Shown in pieces: positions 43,382 through 51,838 of a DNA stretch of 64,000 nt; position 1 is the stretch's first letter, and every line of letters starts with the position of its first letter. The notes under the pieces were generated by a model. It worked only from the letters and a program-made list of their open reading frames with translations. It had not been told where the DNA came from and searched no databases. Both the position numbers and the translations under genes were made by a program. Source of the DNA: Elusimicrobiota bacterium (GTDB lineage: Bacteria > Elusimicrobiota > Elusimicrobia > FEN-1173 > JAKLIF01); contig JAKLIF010000001.1 in the NCBI GenBank assembly GCA_022709755.1, forward strand, positions 186,001 to 250,000, given 5' to 3'.

Positions 43382-43631
43382 AGACCGCTCCATTTTGTCG
43401 CTCAGATTCAAAATTTCTTGTTTTGACTCTCGATAAGGCCGCAACAAAATCACGCACTGGGAGCGTCAATGCCCCACTGTCATAATCCGATAAAATTGAG
43501 GCGACTTTTAACTTCTCATAAAATTCATAGTATCTGCCATTTCGTTCAGACCGCAACGCCCTAATTCGGAGGCAATCCAAAACAGCTAAAACATGGTAGT
43601 CAGAAATTCTTACTTTTTCTTGATCCCCCAT
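43362..43631 (-). CDS. Small hypothetical protein of the element
   Basis: The 89-residue basic protein (YHVLAVLDCLRIRALRSERN) has GGAGCG upstream of the ATG. It is the first gene of the leftward operon that runs to the integrase. It starts just after a terminator-like hairpin, so its expression may need read-through or antitermination. Confidence 0.6.
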   Translation of the reverse strand: MGDQEKVRISDYHVLAVLDCLRIRALRSERNGRYYEFYEKLKVASILSDYDSGALTLPVRDFVAALSRVKTRNFESERQNGAVYGNPHR

Positions 43632-43656
43632 AATTTTTCGCTCCTTTTCTATTTAA

Positions 43657-43702
43657 AATAAAAAAACCCAGCGGCGCGATCGTTATCGGTCGCGCGACTG
43701 GG
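43657..43702 (-). terminator. Strong intrinsic terminator
   Basis: The stem CCCAG/CTGGG continues into GCGCGATCG/CGGTCGCGC with loop TTAT, and on the minus strand is followed by a run of seven T and then ATTTT. It lies between a strong promoter (43844-43871) and the first gene of the leftward operon. Confidence 0.75.
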
Positions 43703-43838
43703 CCTCGTTGGGCCTTCTGTGCTACTTAATATCAACCTACAACATCTCTACAAAAATGCGGGCTTCAAGAACCTCTGTCCTACGGTAATCTATTCGGGCT
43801 TCAACCTACTACTAAAAATATGCCCACGCCCACTTCAT
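43703..43838 (-). ncRNA. Candidate small RNA or attenuator leader
   Basis: A promoter at 43844-43871 and a terminator at 43657-43702 delimit a transcript of about 180 bases with no open reading frame. It contains two copies of TTGAAGCCCG and two of GTAGGTTGA. It could be a free small RNA, or a leader that controls entry into the operon starting at 43631. No known RNA family was recognised. Confidence 0.4.
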
Positions 43839-43843
43839 TAATC

Positions 43844-43871
43844 ATTTTAGCAGCATTCTCATTTTTGTCAA
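43844..43871 (-). promoter_or_regulatory. Strong sigma-70-type promoter
   Basis: TTGACA (43866-43871) and TAAAAT (43844-43849) are separated by 16 bases on the minus strand, a near-consensus promoter directed toward the terminator and the leftward operon. Confidence 0.7.
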
Positions 43872-43971
43872 GAGTTTCTTCACGTCCTCTTCGCTTCCAA
43901 CCAGTTCCACTGCGGAAGAAATATGAATTGATATTTTGGTAAACATCTTGTCGCAACTGGAGCAACGCACC

Positions 43972-45240
43972 TCAGCCAAATGAAAAAAAGATTGCGCCTT
44001 CAGATATGATCACTATTCGGGGCAAAAAAAAGACCGGCTCCGCCGCCACGGCCCCCGCGACTTTTATGAGATTGATACCTATCTTTGCGACTGCCAAGAC
44101 TTTCTTCGCCCACATTGCCCTCTCATGTTCTTCTGGGCTAAGCTTTCTAAAATTCGAGTTGGTTCGTCTGGGTAAATCAGCGGAAATGCCTTCAGGGTTT
44201 TTGCTTTCCTGTTTTGCTATAAGTTCTTCTTCCTCCTCTGCCGAAACCGGAACAAAATAGCCTGTTCTACCAACTATTACTTCATGCAATAATCTTTTTC
44301 TCTCTCGGAATTGCTCTAATGTTTCTTCTTGTCTGGCTTGTTTAGATTTGAGTATTCCATGTTTGATAAGTTCTTCTTCTGTTACAGCATACACCTTTCC
44401 ACCTAACAACCGTGGTATTATTGTTCCAAATAGGCCACCTGCAATTATTGCATTGCCTCTCAATAGAAAATATCCAACCGGCGATTCATACAATTCTTTC
44501 ATTTTATCTATCGAATATCTCAATGGTAGTGCTGCCGCACGACAGGCTTCGGTGGCTTTTGCCGCTCGCATCGCTCTGGCCAAGTCCTCAATCTCTTCTG
44601 GTGACATTGGCTCAAGATGGAGTCCTTGAGGACTTGTTTTCGGAATAACGGCGTCTTGCTTTTTTGTCGGCGTCTTTTTAGTCGATATCTTTGTTTTTCT
44701 CGTATTTCTTACACCTTGCGATTCATTCTCAAGTTGTTTTATTCCTTCGGGTGTAAATGTGCGGATATTTTGGCCTATCGGTTGCAAGGTCTGTGGTAAT
44801 TTTTCATCCCCGGTAACTTTATGAATGATATATGCAACAAAGGACCCTTCGGCCTTTGAATTTCTATGCTTTTGTTTTAATACAGAATCCAGATTCACTT
44901 TTAGGAGGCGATAAGTTGTCCACTCCCCTCCTTTTTCTTCTTCATAGGTCATTTGCGTTTCTACAACCAGATCACCAAGCGTTTTTAACTGAAATGTATT
45001 CAATATTTCTTTTATGCCATTTTCAAAAGCTACTGACCGCCCTTGTTCTTTATTCGGTGCGTTAGAAGCGATACCGACGGAGTATATGTAAGGCTCAACG
45101 ATATAGACACTTTCTTCAGTCCAAAATGGTCTTTTGTTTTCATCAGCAAAAAGACAGGTATTGGCAATTAAAATCGACATAATAATGCAAGTCAGTGTTA
45201 TCAAATATATTCTTTTAAGAAAATACAATTCGACCTTCAT
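43972..45240 (-). CDS. Exported or membrane-anchored protein with LPP20-like N-terminal domain
   Basis: The 422-residue protein begins with a basic then hydrophobic segment (LITLTCIIMSILIANTCLFA), a signal peptide or anchor. Residues 30-130 (PFWTEESVYIVEPYIYSVGI, AFENGIKEILNTF) resemble the LPP20 envelope-lipoprotein domain. A Lys/Thr-rich linker and two hydrophobic stretches follow (LLRGNAIIAGGLFGTIIPRL near residue 265 and one at the C-terminus). It is AT-rich like the element and unlike phage structural genes. The role is unknown. Confidence 0.6.
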   Translation of the reverse strand: MKVELYFLKRIYLITLTCIIMSILIANTCLFADENKRPFWTEESVYIVEPYIYSVGIASNAPNKEQGRSVAFENGIKEILNTFQLKTLGDLVVETQMTYEEEKGGEWTTYRLLKVNLDSVLKQKHRNSKAEGSFVAYIIHKVTGDEKLPQTLQPIGQNIRTFTPEGIKQLENESQGVRNTRKTKISTKKTPTKKQDAVIPKTSPQGLHLEPMSPEEIEDLARAMRAAKATEACRAAALPLRYSIDKMKELYESPVGYFLLRGNAIIAGGLFGTIIPRLLGGKVYAVTEEELIKHGILKSKQARQEETLEQFRERKRLLHEVIVGRTGYFVPVSAEEEEELIAKQESKNPEGISADLPRRTNSNFRKLSPEEHERAMWAKKVLAVAKIGINLIKVAGAVAAEPVFFLPRIVIISEGAIFFSFG

Positions 45241-45242
45241 GT

Positions 45243-45719
45243 CTATGGGCCTGGTGACTTTTTTTGAAGTCGTGTTTGCCGAATCAGTCCCCATAAGCAG
45301 ACGCCCCTTATTCCACCTTCATATATTATTCTCATGCCTGCGGGGACAAGAGCGAATAAACCTATAAAAAGCGTAAGATTAAAGACAATGAGAATTCCCC
45401 CATAAACAACAAGTCCAAGTTGGAAACAAATCATTCGGAATAATCCTCTCAAGGACTTTGTGACATTTTCCATTTCTCCCTTAGGATCAACATCGCTTCC
45501 CAAATAACGTATCAACGGAATTGACCAAATACGCATGAACGGATTAACGAGCTTAAAAAATCCGAACCATACTAACAGCATCCCCCCATAATGCGCCAAA
45601 GGATGTGCCATCTGTCTCAACCATAAACCAAGAATTACTGAAGGAGTCCCAATTAAAAGGTTTTCAACAAAATGCTTTCCGTCGAATTGTATCGGAGATT
45701 GTTGCATTGATATGGGCAT
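45243..45719 (-). CDS. Membrane protein of the element
   Basis: The 158-residue protein has three hydrophobic stretches (NLLIGTPSVILGLWL; GGMLLVWFGFFKLVNPFM; QLGLVVYGGILIVFNLTLFI). No family is recognised. It ends two bases before the LPP20-like gene, so the two are likely co-translated. GGGAG lies before the chosen ATG. A longer reading would run into the structured region upstream and is less likely. Confidence 0.6.
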   Translation of the reverse strand: MPISMQQSPIQFDGKHFVENLLIGTPSVILGLWLRQMAHPLAHYGGMLLVWFGFFKLVNPFMRIWSIPLIRYLGSDVDPKGEMENVTKSLRGLFRMICFQLGLVVYGGILIVFNLTLFIGLFALVPAGMRIIYEGGIRGVCLWGLIRQTRLQKKSPGP

Positions 45720-45782
45720 CTTAAATTTCTCCCATCGAATTTTACCGCCCCCAATAAAGAAGGGGCACGTGTCGAACCGAGC

Positions 45783-45906
45783 CATTGGAATAACCCGGCA
45801 GGATCGCCGCCCCCCGACCCTTTCGGGCCTAGTTGGCGACTTCGCCTCGGTTTCCAATGTGCCCCAAGCTCTACGCTTGGAAGCTCACTCTGCTCTTATG
45901 CAGAGT
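45783..45906 (-). ncRNA. Candidate structured RNA upstream of the membrane-protein gene
   Basis: On the minus strand, hairpin ACTCTGC/GCAGAGT (45906-45887) and hairpin CCAAGC/GCTTGG (45880-45864) precede a long-range helix CATTGGAA/TTCCAATG (45859-45852 with 45790-45783). That helix encloses smaller hairpins, including GGCGA/CGCC and GGCCC-GAAA-GGGTC with a GNRA loop. The region is GC-rich inside AT-rich DNA and non-coding. Its place in a likely 5' leader suggests a riboswitch or other cis element, but no known class fits. Confidence 0.4.
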
Positions 45907-45970
45907 CCCGGTTGAAGTCAATATATTTATGCTATTTGTTTTCCGTTAATTCCTCCAAAATAATTTCATC

Positions 45971-46192
45971 CTATCGATATGCTCTTTGATTACATTCTCT
46001 TAAAACCAAAACCTCGTTCGCATTCAGTTTCAACTGACACATAGTGATTTTCTTCCCGTAGTCGATGTGGGATTTCTTTATGTGGCCACTATCGATCATG
46101 TCTTTTGGCGAGACATTGTTTTTTCTCAGTCTCTTGAGATTAACCCAGTCGTTTCTGCCAAACACTTGATAGTCTGATCTTCCATCAATCAT
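45971..46192 (-). CDS. Small hypothetical protein downstream of the nuclease operon
   Basis: The 73-residue basic protein (VFGRNDWVNLKRLRKNNVSP; QLKLNANEVLVLRECNQR) has AGGAG seven bases before the chosen ATG (an earlier ATG is too close to it). It lies 118 bases after the last gene of the four-gene run and could belong to it. No function is recognised. Confidence 0.5.
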   Translation of the reverse strand: MIDGRSDYQVFGRNDWVNLKRLRKNNVSPKDMIDSGHIKKSHIDYGKKITMCQLKLNANEVLVLRECNQRAYR

Positions 46193-46310
46193 TTTCATTC
46201 TCCTGGGGCATCGCTTCCAAATTATATCACCTTAATGCTGTTTATTCTGTCCTAAAAACTTCTAAAACTGGTCCAGTGTTTTTGGGCTAAGACAAGATCG
46301 AGTAAAACCG

Positions 46311-49300
46311 TCATTCGTCTTTCTCCGTGCATGCTTTATGCTCCGTAACAATGTTATCTGCTTCGCGGTCATAGGTTTCAGCAAGATGCCTAAGCATGGC
46401 TGCAATTCGGTGGTATCCCCTGTTTTCAGTCTGTTCGGCCTGAGTTCTATATTCATTTGCGAGTTCCTTTTCCGGTTTTCCAGTAGGATCGACCCAGTGA
46501 ACTCCCCGCGCGTTTTGAATCGCAATGCTGTATCCGTGTCTCATATCCTCATTATCGCGATCATTAAGAACGTCGGCAACCGCTCGATGTATCCAAAATC
46601 CATCAGAATCTGGTGGACAATAGATAAGAACACTGCCGATGCTAATCTTGGCAACTGCCAGATGGCCAGATTCGGATGTCATCTTTATAACATCATCGAC
46701 CCACTGCTTAAAAATATCTCCAGAAAATCCGCCCCCTTTGGCTGTCCCAGGAACTGTCCCCCATTCTTGTAGAAGCCGATACGCATTTTTCGATAAAGCC
46801 TGCTGCTGTTCACTTAGCTCCGCATCGGATTTGGGGGTCTTCTCGGAGCGATAGCTTACGCGGATTGCCTCGCAGAAAAATGCTGGCTCTGATGCCAGAC
46901 GAATTTCCAGTAATTTGGGTACCACACCATGATGTCTGTCTAAGAGCGGCAAAAAAGCCCATTCGACTTTGAAAAGATCATCTTGATTTGTATTTGGATC
47001 ATCTTGTAAAGCCTTAATAAGTTCAATGACATCGTGTGTCTTATACCGCTCTGTTGATGTCACTGCCAAAAGCAGGGCTTGAATCGCGCTGGAAGTATCC
47101 AAGGGTTGTTTGTCGCGGTATGCCTTTACCAGACAATCAATCGCCGCCCATGGTCTTTCGTTTTCAATGAGTTTCTTGATAGCAATACTTAGATCACCTT
47201 CTGATTGATAGGGATCAACCATAACGTTTCGCCAATAATCCGACTCATTCTCGCGTAGCCGTTCATTTGCCCGTTTCCATGTCTCTTCAGTAAAGGGTAG
47301 CATGGTCAGTAATCGGCTAACATCGTCTTTCGACCAATTGGGCTCGATTATAGAATCCCCCCAAACCCATCCTTTTTGTCGATACCTTCCCCGGACAAAA
47401 CCCACCACAAATCTTCTATGGTTATCTTGCTCCTCTTTCAACATGCTCGGCATAATGATGGAATCGACTTCATCACTCTCGATTAAACCAAGTGCAAAAC
47501 CAACCCGTTGTGGCGATTCAACGTTTTCTGCAAACCGAATCACAGCTGCGGGCCCGCTCATAGTCATAATCTCTTGGATCGCTGCCCGGCGACGAGCTTC
47601 GAGTTTTTTCTCTTCTTCGCGCCAGTTTCCATTCTGCTCATACAAATCGAGGTCGCGCTCGGAAAAGAGTCTGCGATGATAATTCATAGGATTCTTGGGC
47701 GCTATACGTCCTGCAGCACCTTCAACCTTTGAAACCAATTCATCGGAAAGTGCCCAATCAGCGTCAGAAAAACGCCGATGCTTGGAAGCCAGTTCTATCA
47801 GTGCATTCCAGATTGGCAGCCTCTCGTCTTCCGGCTTGCTTGTAACAAGTTCGGACGAAAGATGCTCTAGGATTTTTTCATAAACCGGGGATGGCAGTTG
47901 ATCGAGATGTTCGATCAGCTGCTTGAGTTTGACATCATTAGTGATGGCGATCTCAACTGCAATTTCGGCATATACGGATACCTGATCCCAATAATCCTGT
48001 TGTGTTACGCCCTCTTTCCAGTCGTTTGGGAGGAATCTGCGCCATGAAGGTCGTCGAGTATGGCTGCTTACTGTCACTTGATTGGGTAACAAACTAAGCA
48101 ACAGTTTCCAGGCGATGTCATGAAATTCTCTGCATAAGGTCGTTATTGCGACTTTGCGTTTTTCAATCGACGACACGGTCTGTGGGAGCCAGGGGAGGAA
48201 GATGGTTGCAAGTGAATTGGATGGTCTATTGGCCCACTGACCTCCGGGATCACGCTCCGCAAGACTTCCTAATGCCACAGTGACACGAACCAAGTATTGC
48301 TCATCCCACGCAAGCGTTTCCAACGCCCAAAGCAGCCCGGTCAGGTAATTTCTACCAGAAATTCCGCCCCCCTCTTGGGAGAAAAGGGCGTCAAAGGGGC
48401 ACTCCTTCTGCGACAAGCCTTTCTCAACGGAACTAAGAAATTCTTCGGGAGAGGCTTCGGCGAGCATCGGGAGGAGGTCGTTAAGGCTGCCCCAAATAAC
48501 CCAGTCGGCGCCTTCAAAAATCGCGCGAATCGTAACGATAACAATTGCCTCGGATTTATTATGCGTGCAATTTACCAATGGCTCTGGACGACTTCCTACG
48601 AGAGCCAGACATTCGGCAAGGCCTTTCCGTAGTTGGCGGGAATGCTGTAACACTTTTCCATGGATGCTCGCTGCAAATCTTTCCTCAGCCGGAAGTTCGA
48701 ATTGAGGGTCCCGCTCCTTGAATACTTCCGAAGCAATAGCTTTGAGAAGGTCAAAGTGGCGGTCAAAAACTCGCGAGCCGAGAGTTTGCCATAGTTCTTC
48801 ACGTTGCCTAACTGACCACATACCATTTCGCAAGCTCAGTGGGCTGTCAGGTAATTGAAGAACTTCGCGAATCTTGGCCTGCCAATCATCATAACTACCA
48901 TCAACGAATCGCCTAACGATCGCCATGTCAGCCGCTGACTCTTCATTCCATGAACCCAAGAGATTCGCAATTACCAACGCGGGAGCAAACTCAGGAGTGT
49001 TCCAATCTTGTGCTTTGCGGGGTGCGATAGTTTTGGTAAGGCCCTCTGGCATTGTTGGAATTCTTGGCTTGCCGAAGGCTTCCTGGAGTTCATTTGGTAG
49101 AGAATCTCGGCTAATTGTCCCTGCATTCTGGTTGGCAGTCATTACTTCCTGAATTATCTGCGCCCAAATCAACTGCGGGCTTTCCCGTGTATACTGACCT
49201 ATCAAGGAGTGAAGAATTGCGTGCATGACGCCAGCTTTAATGTCTAAGTCGTATCCGAGCAAGTGAAAGTGTCTTAGAAAGCGAAAAATACTATCGTCTG

Positions 49301-49892
49301 TAACAGGACTGCCTTGGGCTGTATCCAAAACAGTCCGAAGAACCTGCAGTTTTTTCCTTTTCGCATCACTACTAAAATTCACCTTGTTGACCCTTGTGAG
49401 AAAATCTGAACTGTCTTCAGAAGACCGACTCCACTCAAGCAATGTCCGGACATCAGTAATATCTGTGGCACTTAAGGGGCCTGTGATGAGAGCCAGCACG
49501 TCCTTATCGCGGGTGAAAACATCTGTGTTATTAAAGTCACTCCATGCAGCCTTTAGCACCTCTCCAAATACACTATCGCCGGGTGTTATAGAAATCGAGC
49601 GTTTAACCTGACCAAGGAGTCGAGGACCATCGGAGCCGTCAAGATTAGTCGTGAATACAACGAGATCATCGGTCTGATAGCCAGCATGTCGCCCTTGCAG
49701 TTTTATCTTTCGAATAGATTGACACGGCAGGCATGGAGAAAAACCACCTGTTAGCATCAGCGCTACAAATGATGCTTGGACTTGCACTTCAAAATTGACT
49801 CCGCCTCCACCAGTGGAGACCGGGTTGCTTATTTGCTTGTAGTCAGAGGTCATCCCTTTATTTCTCTCTTTATCCTTGGCGATTGCCGACAT
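46311..49892 (-). CDS. Large protein with Cap4/Mrr-like nuclease N-terminus and long helical region, probable defence protein
   Basis: About 1193 residues. Near the start GGGGVNFEVQVQASFVALML, QTDDLVVF and LLGQVKRS give E35, D75/D76 and Q95-x-K97, the pattern of the Cap4-type dsDNA endonuclease (DUF4297-like, restriction-endonuclease fold). The remaining roughly 1000 residues are almost wholly alpha-helical in character, and no Walker A/B, TPR or membrane segment was seen. In Avs and CBASS proteins this nuclease is joined to an NTPase or sensor; here the helical part could sense. It is the last gene of a run with an ATPase, an HNH and a PD-(D/E)XK gene. Starts at 49892 and 49853 are both possible. 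Confidence 0.65.
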   Translation of the reverse strand: MSAIAKDKERNKGMTSDYKQISNPVSTGGGGVNFEVQVQASFVALMLTGGFSPCLPCQSIRKIKLQGRHAGYQTDDLVVFTTNLDGSDGPRLLGQVKRSISITPGDSVFGEVLKAAWSDFNNTDVFTRDKDVLALITGPLSATDITDVRTLLEWSRSSEDSSDFLTRVNKVNFSSDAKRKKLQVLRTVLDTAQGSPVTDDSIFRFLRHFHLLGYDLDIKAGVMHAILHSLIGQYTRESPQLIWAQIIQEVMTANQNAGTISRDSLPNELQEAFGKPRIPTMPEGLTKTIAPRKAQDWNTPEFAPALVIANLLGSWNEESAADMAIVRRFVDGSYDDWQAKIREVLQLPDSPLSLRNGMWSVRQREELWQTLGSRVFDRHFDLLKAIASEVFKERDPQFELPAEERFAASIHGKVLQHSRQLRKGLAECLALVGSRPEPLVNCTHNKSEAIVIVTIRAIFEGADWVIWGSLNDLLPMLAEASPEEFLSSVEKGLSQKECPFDALFSQEGGGISGRNYLTGLLWALETLAWDEQYLVRVTVALGSLAERDPGGQWANRPSNSLATIFLPWLPQTVSSIEKRKVAITTLCREFHDIAWKLLLSLLPNQVTVSSHTRRPSWRRFLPNDWKEGVTQQDYWDQVSVYAEIAVEIAITNDVKLKQLIEHLDQLPSPVYEKILEHLSSELVTSKPEDERLPIWNALIELASKHRRFSDADWALSDELVSKVEGAAGRIAPKNPMNYHRRLFSERDLDLYEQNGNWREEEKKLEARRRAAIQEIMTMSGPAAVIRFAENVESPQRVGFALGLIESDEVDSIIMPSMLKEEQDNHRRFVVGFVRGRYRQKGWVWGDSIIEPNWSKDDVSRLLTMLPFTEETWKRANERLRENESDYWRNVMVDPYQSEGDLSIAIKKLIENERPWAAIDCLVKAYRDKQPLDTSSAIQALLLAVTSTERYKTHDVIELIKALQDDPNTNQDDLFKVEWAFLPLLDRHHGVVPKLLEIRLASEPAFFCEAIRVSYRSEKTPKSDAELSEQQQALSKNAYRLLQEWGTVPGTAKGGGFSGDIFKQWVDDVIKMTSESGHLAVAKISIGSVLIYCPPDSDGFWIHRAVADVLNDRDNEDMRHGYSIAIQNARGVHWVDPTGKPEKELANEYRTQAEQTENRGYHRIAAMLRHLAETYDREADNIVTEHKACTEKDE

Positions 49893-49915
49893 AGCCAAGA
49901 TCAAATAGTCTATTA

Positions 49916-50929
49916 TTATTCTTTCCCTACAGCAGTGAATAAATCTTTAAAAGTAAAAACCCTTGACCCCATTGCCCCATGTATCCCCAGTTTTTTCTTA
50001 GATATGGGGGTTAAGAATGCAAGGAATGGTTCTTCAAGCAGCAATATCATCACCTCCCCGCGTGAGGTTTCTCTGAATATCTCTTTTGTTGCTTCCTTAA
50101 ATTGGGGGTGCATTTTACTCTTCAGAAAAGTTTCAATTTCATTTCTTTTTAGGATGTTTGTGTCCACAATTGGCGCAATCCAGGATATTCCTCTTTCAAT
50201 TTTAATCATGGATCTCTCAGCAAAATCAGCCGGAGCTCTGCTTGTAAAATGAGGTGCGAAATAGGCACTACCTTGCGCAGAAGGCAGATATTCGGGTTGA
50301 CATTTATAAATCCTATACTTGAAAAATAGTTCTATCGAAGCTCCACTCAAATCTCTTACATATATTTCTTTCCTGCTTTGCTGTATCATGTCGTTTTCCT
50401 CCATATAAGAGCACAATTCCTCTGTAATACAATAAGCTCTGTTATTGTCGTTTTTATTTCTTTTGTACTTCATAATCCTACACAACTGATTATATATATC
50501 GTCCCATATAACATGTTCGACTTTAATTCGCCCTGGTAGAGCATTCCTAAATTCCTTAATCCATTGGGATGCGTGACGAGAACCATGATCAAGTAAATAA
50601 ACCGTCAATCCCTTTCTATGTTCTTCTTTCTCAAGCCTTCGAACATATTTTTTTATCTGCTTCTCGTCTTGTTTAAGTCCCAATTTCGCTTCAATAACGA
50701 TGGTTCTCATATTTGTCATTAAAACAATATCAAATCTCTCCCCGTTTTCTGTTACTTGCTCAATATGGACTTCCTCAATGTTTTCCCTCTTTCCAAGAAA
50801 TGTATCTCTAAAAGCGTTGGGGAATGTCGAAATCAAATATCCAATTGCCGCTGTAATATTTGTTTCTTTTATATTACCAAACGCCGAAAAAATGCTGTAA
50901 ATCCTTTTATCCGCTCTGAATAGTTTCAT
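49916..50929 (-). CDS. PD-(D/E)XK nuclease-superfamily protein
   Basis: The 337-residue protein has a clear nuclease core: helix with ETNITAAIGYLIS (E22), D67 in RFDIVLMTNMR, and E80-x-K82 in TIVIEAKLGL, followed by helix QIKKYVRRL. This matches PD-(D/E)XK proteins found in defence islands. The C-terminal half is unassigned. AAGGGTGTCAG precedes the ATG, 21 bases after the HNH gene, so it is co-transcribed with it. Confidence 0.85.
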   Translation of the reverse strand: MKLFRADKRIYSIFSAFGNIKETNITAAIGYLISTFPNAFRDTFLGKRENIEEVHIEQVTENGERFDIVLMTNMRTIVIEAKLGLKQDEKQIKKYVRRLEKEEHRKGLTVYLLDHGSRHASQWIKEFRNALPGRIKVEHVIWDDIYNQLCRIMKYKRNKNDNNRAYCITEELCSYMEENDMIQQSRKEIYVRDLSGASIELFFKYRIYKCQPEYLPSAQGSAYFAPHFTSRAPADFAERSMIKIERGISWIAPIVDTNILKRNEIETFLKSKMHPQFKEATKEIFRETSRGEVMILLLEEPFLAFLTPISKKKLGIHGAMGSRVFTFKDLFTAVGKE

Positions 50930-50950
50930 CTGACACCCTTCTTTGAATCA

Positions 50951-51838
50951 CTATATGTCTTCAGGATTTATTTTTCCACTACGCATATCTCTAATATGCT
51001 GTCCCAAAAAAGCCATTGCAACTGGATTTATTGCAAGCCCTGCTATTAACATTGAATCCCAATTGTTCGGCGTAGAACGACGGCGGTCACAAACAGATAG
51101 AGCCTCATTTACTGCGTGATCAAGTTCAGTTATCGTAAAATTATCCGTAGGCAATTTGAAATAATCGTTATAAAAACGAAGGATTTTCGGCCAGAAATGT
51201 TCAAGGTATTGAATTACCTGCGTGCGCATAATGACACTTTGCAGGTGATATTTTACAGCTGGAAATAGTGGATCGGTGTCAGGTATGCAAACTTCCAACT
51301 CGATTAAAGGCTTGAGGTAGCTCCCTGAAACCGATGTTATTTTTGCACGAACAAGCCTCTGATTCATTTGAGGATCAAAGTAGGGATGCAATACACGCTC
51401 CCCGTGTTGTATTCCCTGATGCGATTGCTGCCGTCTATTATTGCAATCACATGCGGGAACAATGTTTTTACTGAAGAAGGAAAACTCGGGAAATCTACTT
51501 TTTTCATAAACATGGTCTAATGTTCCGGTTTTGAGACTACCGCACATCGGACAAACATCTGGAGACCCCTTCATTCTGATGTCAGCAAGATAATCAAGTT
51601 CTCTTGGCGGTCTAAGATAGTGCCACCTCATTGCATCTGCTAGGGCATCAAGAAGTTGAAGGGGTTGGGGAGCAGATATTGAAAGCGGATTACTGTTTGC
51701 ATGGATATAGGTTGCATAGCTTTCGCGGATCAGTGCTATATGCATTCCAAGCTGTGGGTGACTTGCCAATGCACTATTTGCAGACAAAGCAGTCAGTATG
51801 GTGTCATCATTGACGTTTGGTTGGGGTATGTATCTCAT
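50951..51838 (-). CDS. HNH endonuclease (PtuB-like)
   Basis: The 295-residue protein has a zinc-binding HNH core: CPMCG (C96, C99), LDHVYEKSRFPEF (D108, H109), KNIVPACDCNNRRQ (N125, C130, C132) and a later HPYFD. This pattern is typical of HNH partners of ATPases such as PtuB of Septu. The ATG overlaps the ATPase stop (ATGA) with GAAGGA before it, so translation is coupled. It would be the DNA-cutting arm of an ATPase-HNH complex (inference). Confidence 0.87.
   Translation of the reverse strand: MRYIPQPNVNDDTILTALSANSALASHPQLGMHIALIRESYATYIHANSNPLSISAPQPLQLLDALADAMRWHYLRPPRELDYLADIRMKGSPDVCPMCGSLKTGTLDHVYEKSRFPEFSFFSKNIVPACDCNNRRQQSHQGIQHGERVLHPYFDPQMNQRLVRAKITSVSGSYLKPLIELEVCIPDTDPLFPAVKYHLQSVIMRTQVIQYLEHFWPKILRFYNDYFKLPTDNFTITELDHAVNEALSVCDRRRSTPNNWDSMLIAGLAINPVAMAFLGQHIRDMRSGKINPEDI

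Noticed and set aside
45775-45857. N-terminal extension of the element's membrane protein through the structured region
   Set aside because: The extension is Arg/Pro-rich and unlike the rest of the protein; a better start with GGGAG lies at 45719, and the DNA here folds as an RNA-like structure.
45783-45906. Retron msr-msd RNA
   Set aside because: No reverse transcriptase gene is present in the window, so the fold cannot be assigned to a retron.
46262-46525. An 87-residue gene at the 3' end of the large nuclease gene
   Set aside because: It is almost wholly inside the larger frame, has no similarity and no ribosome site; treated as a chance frame.
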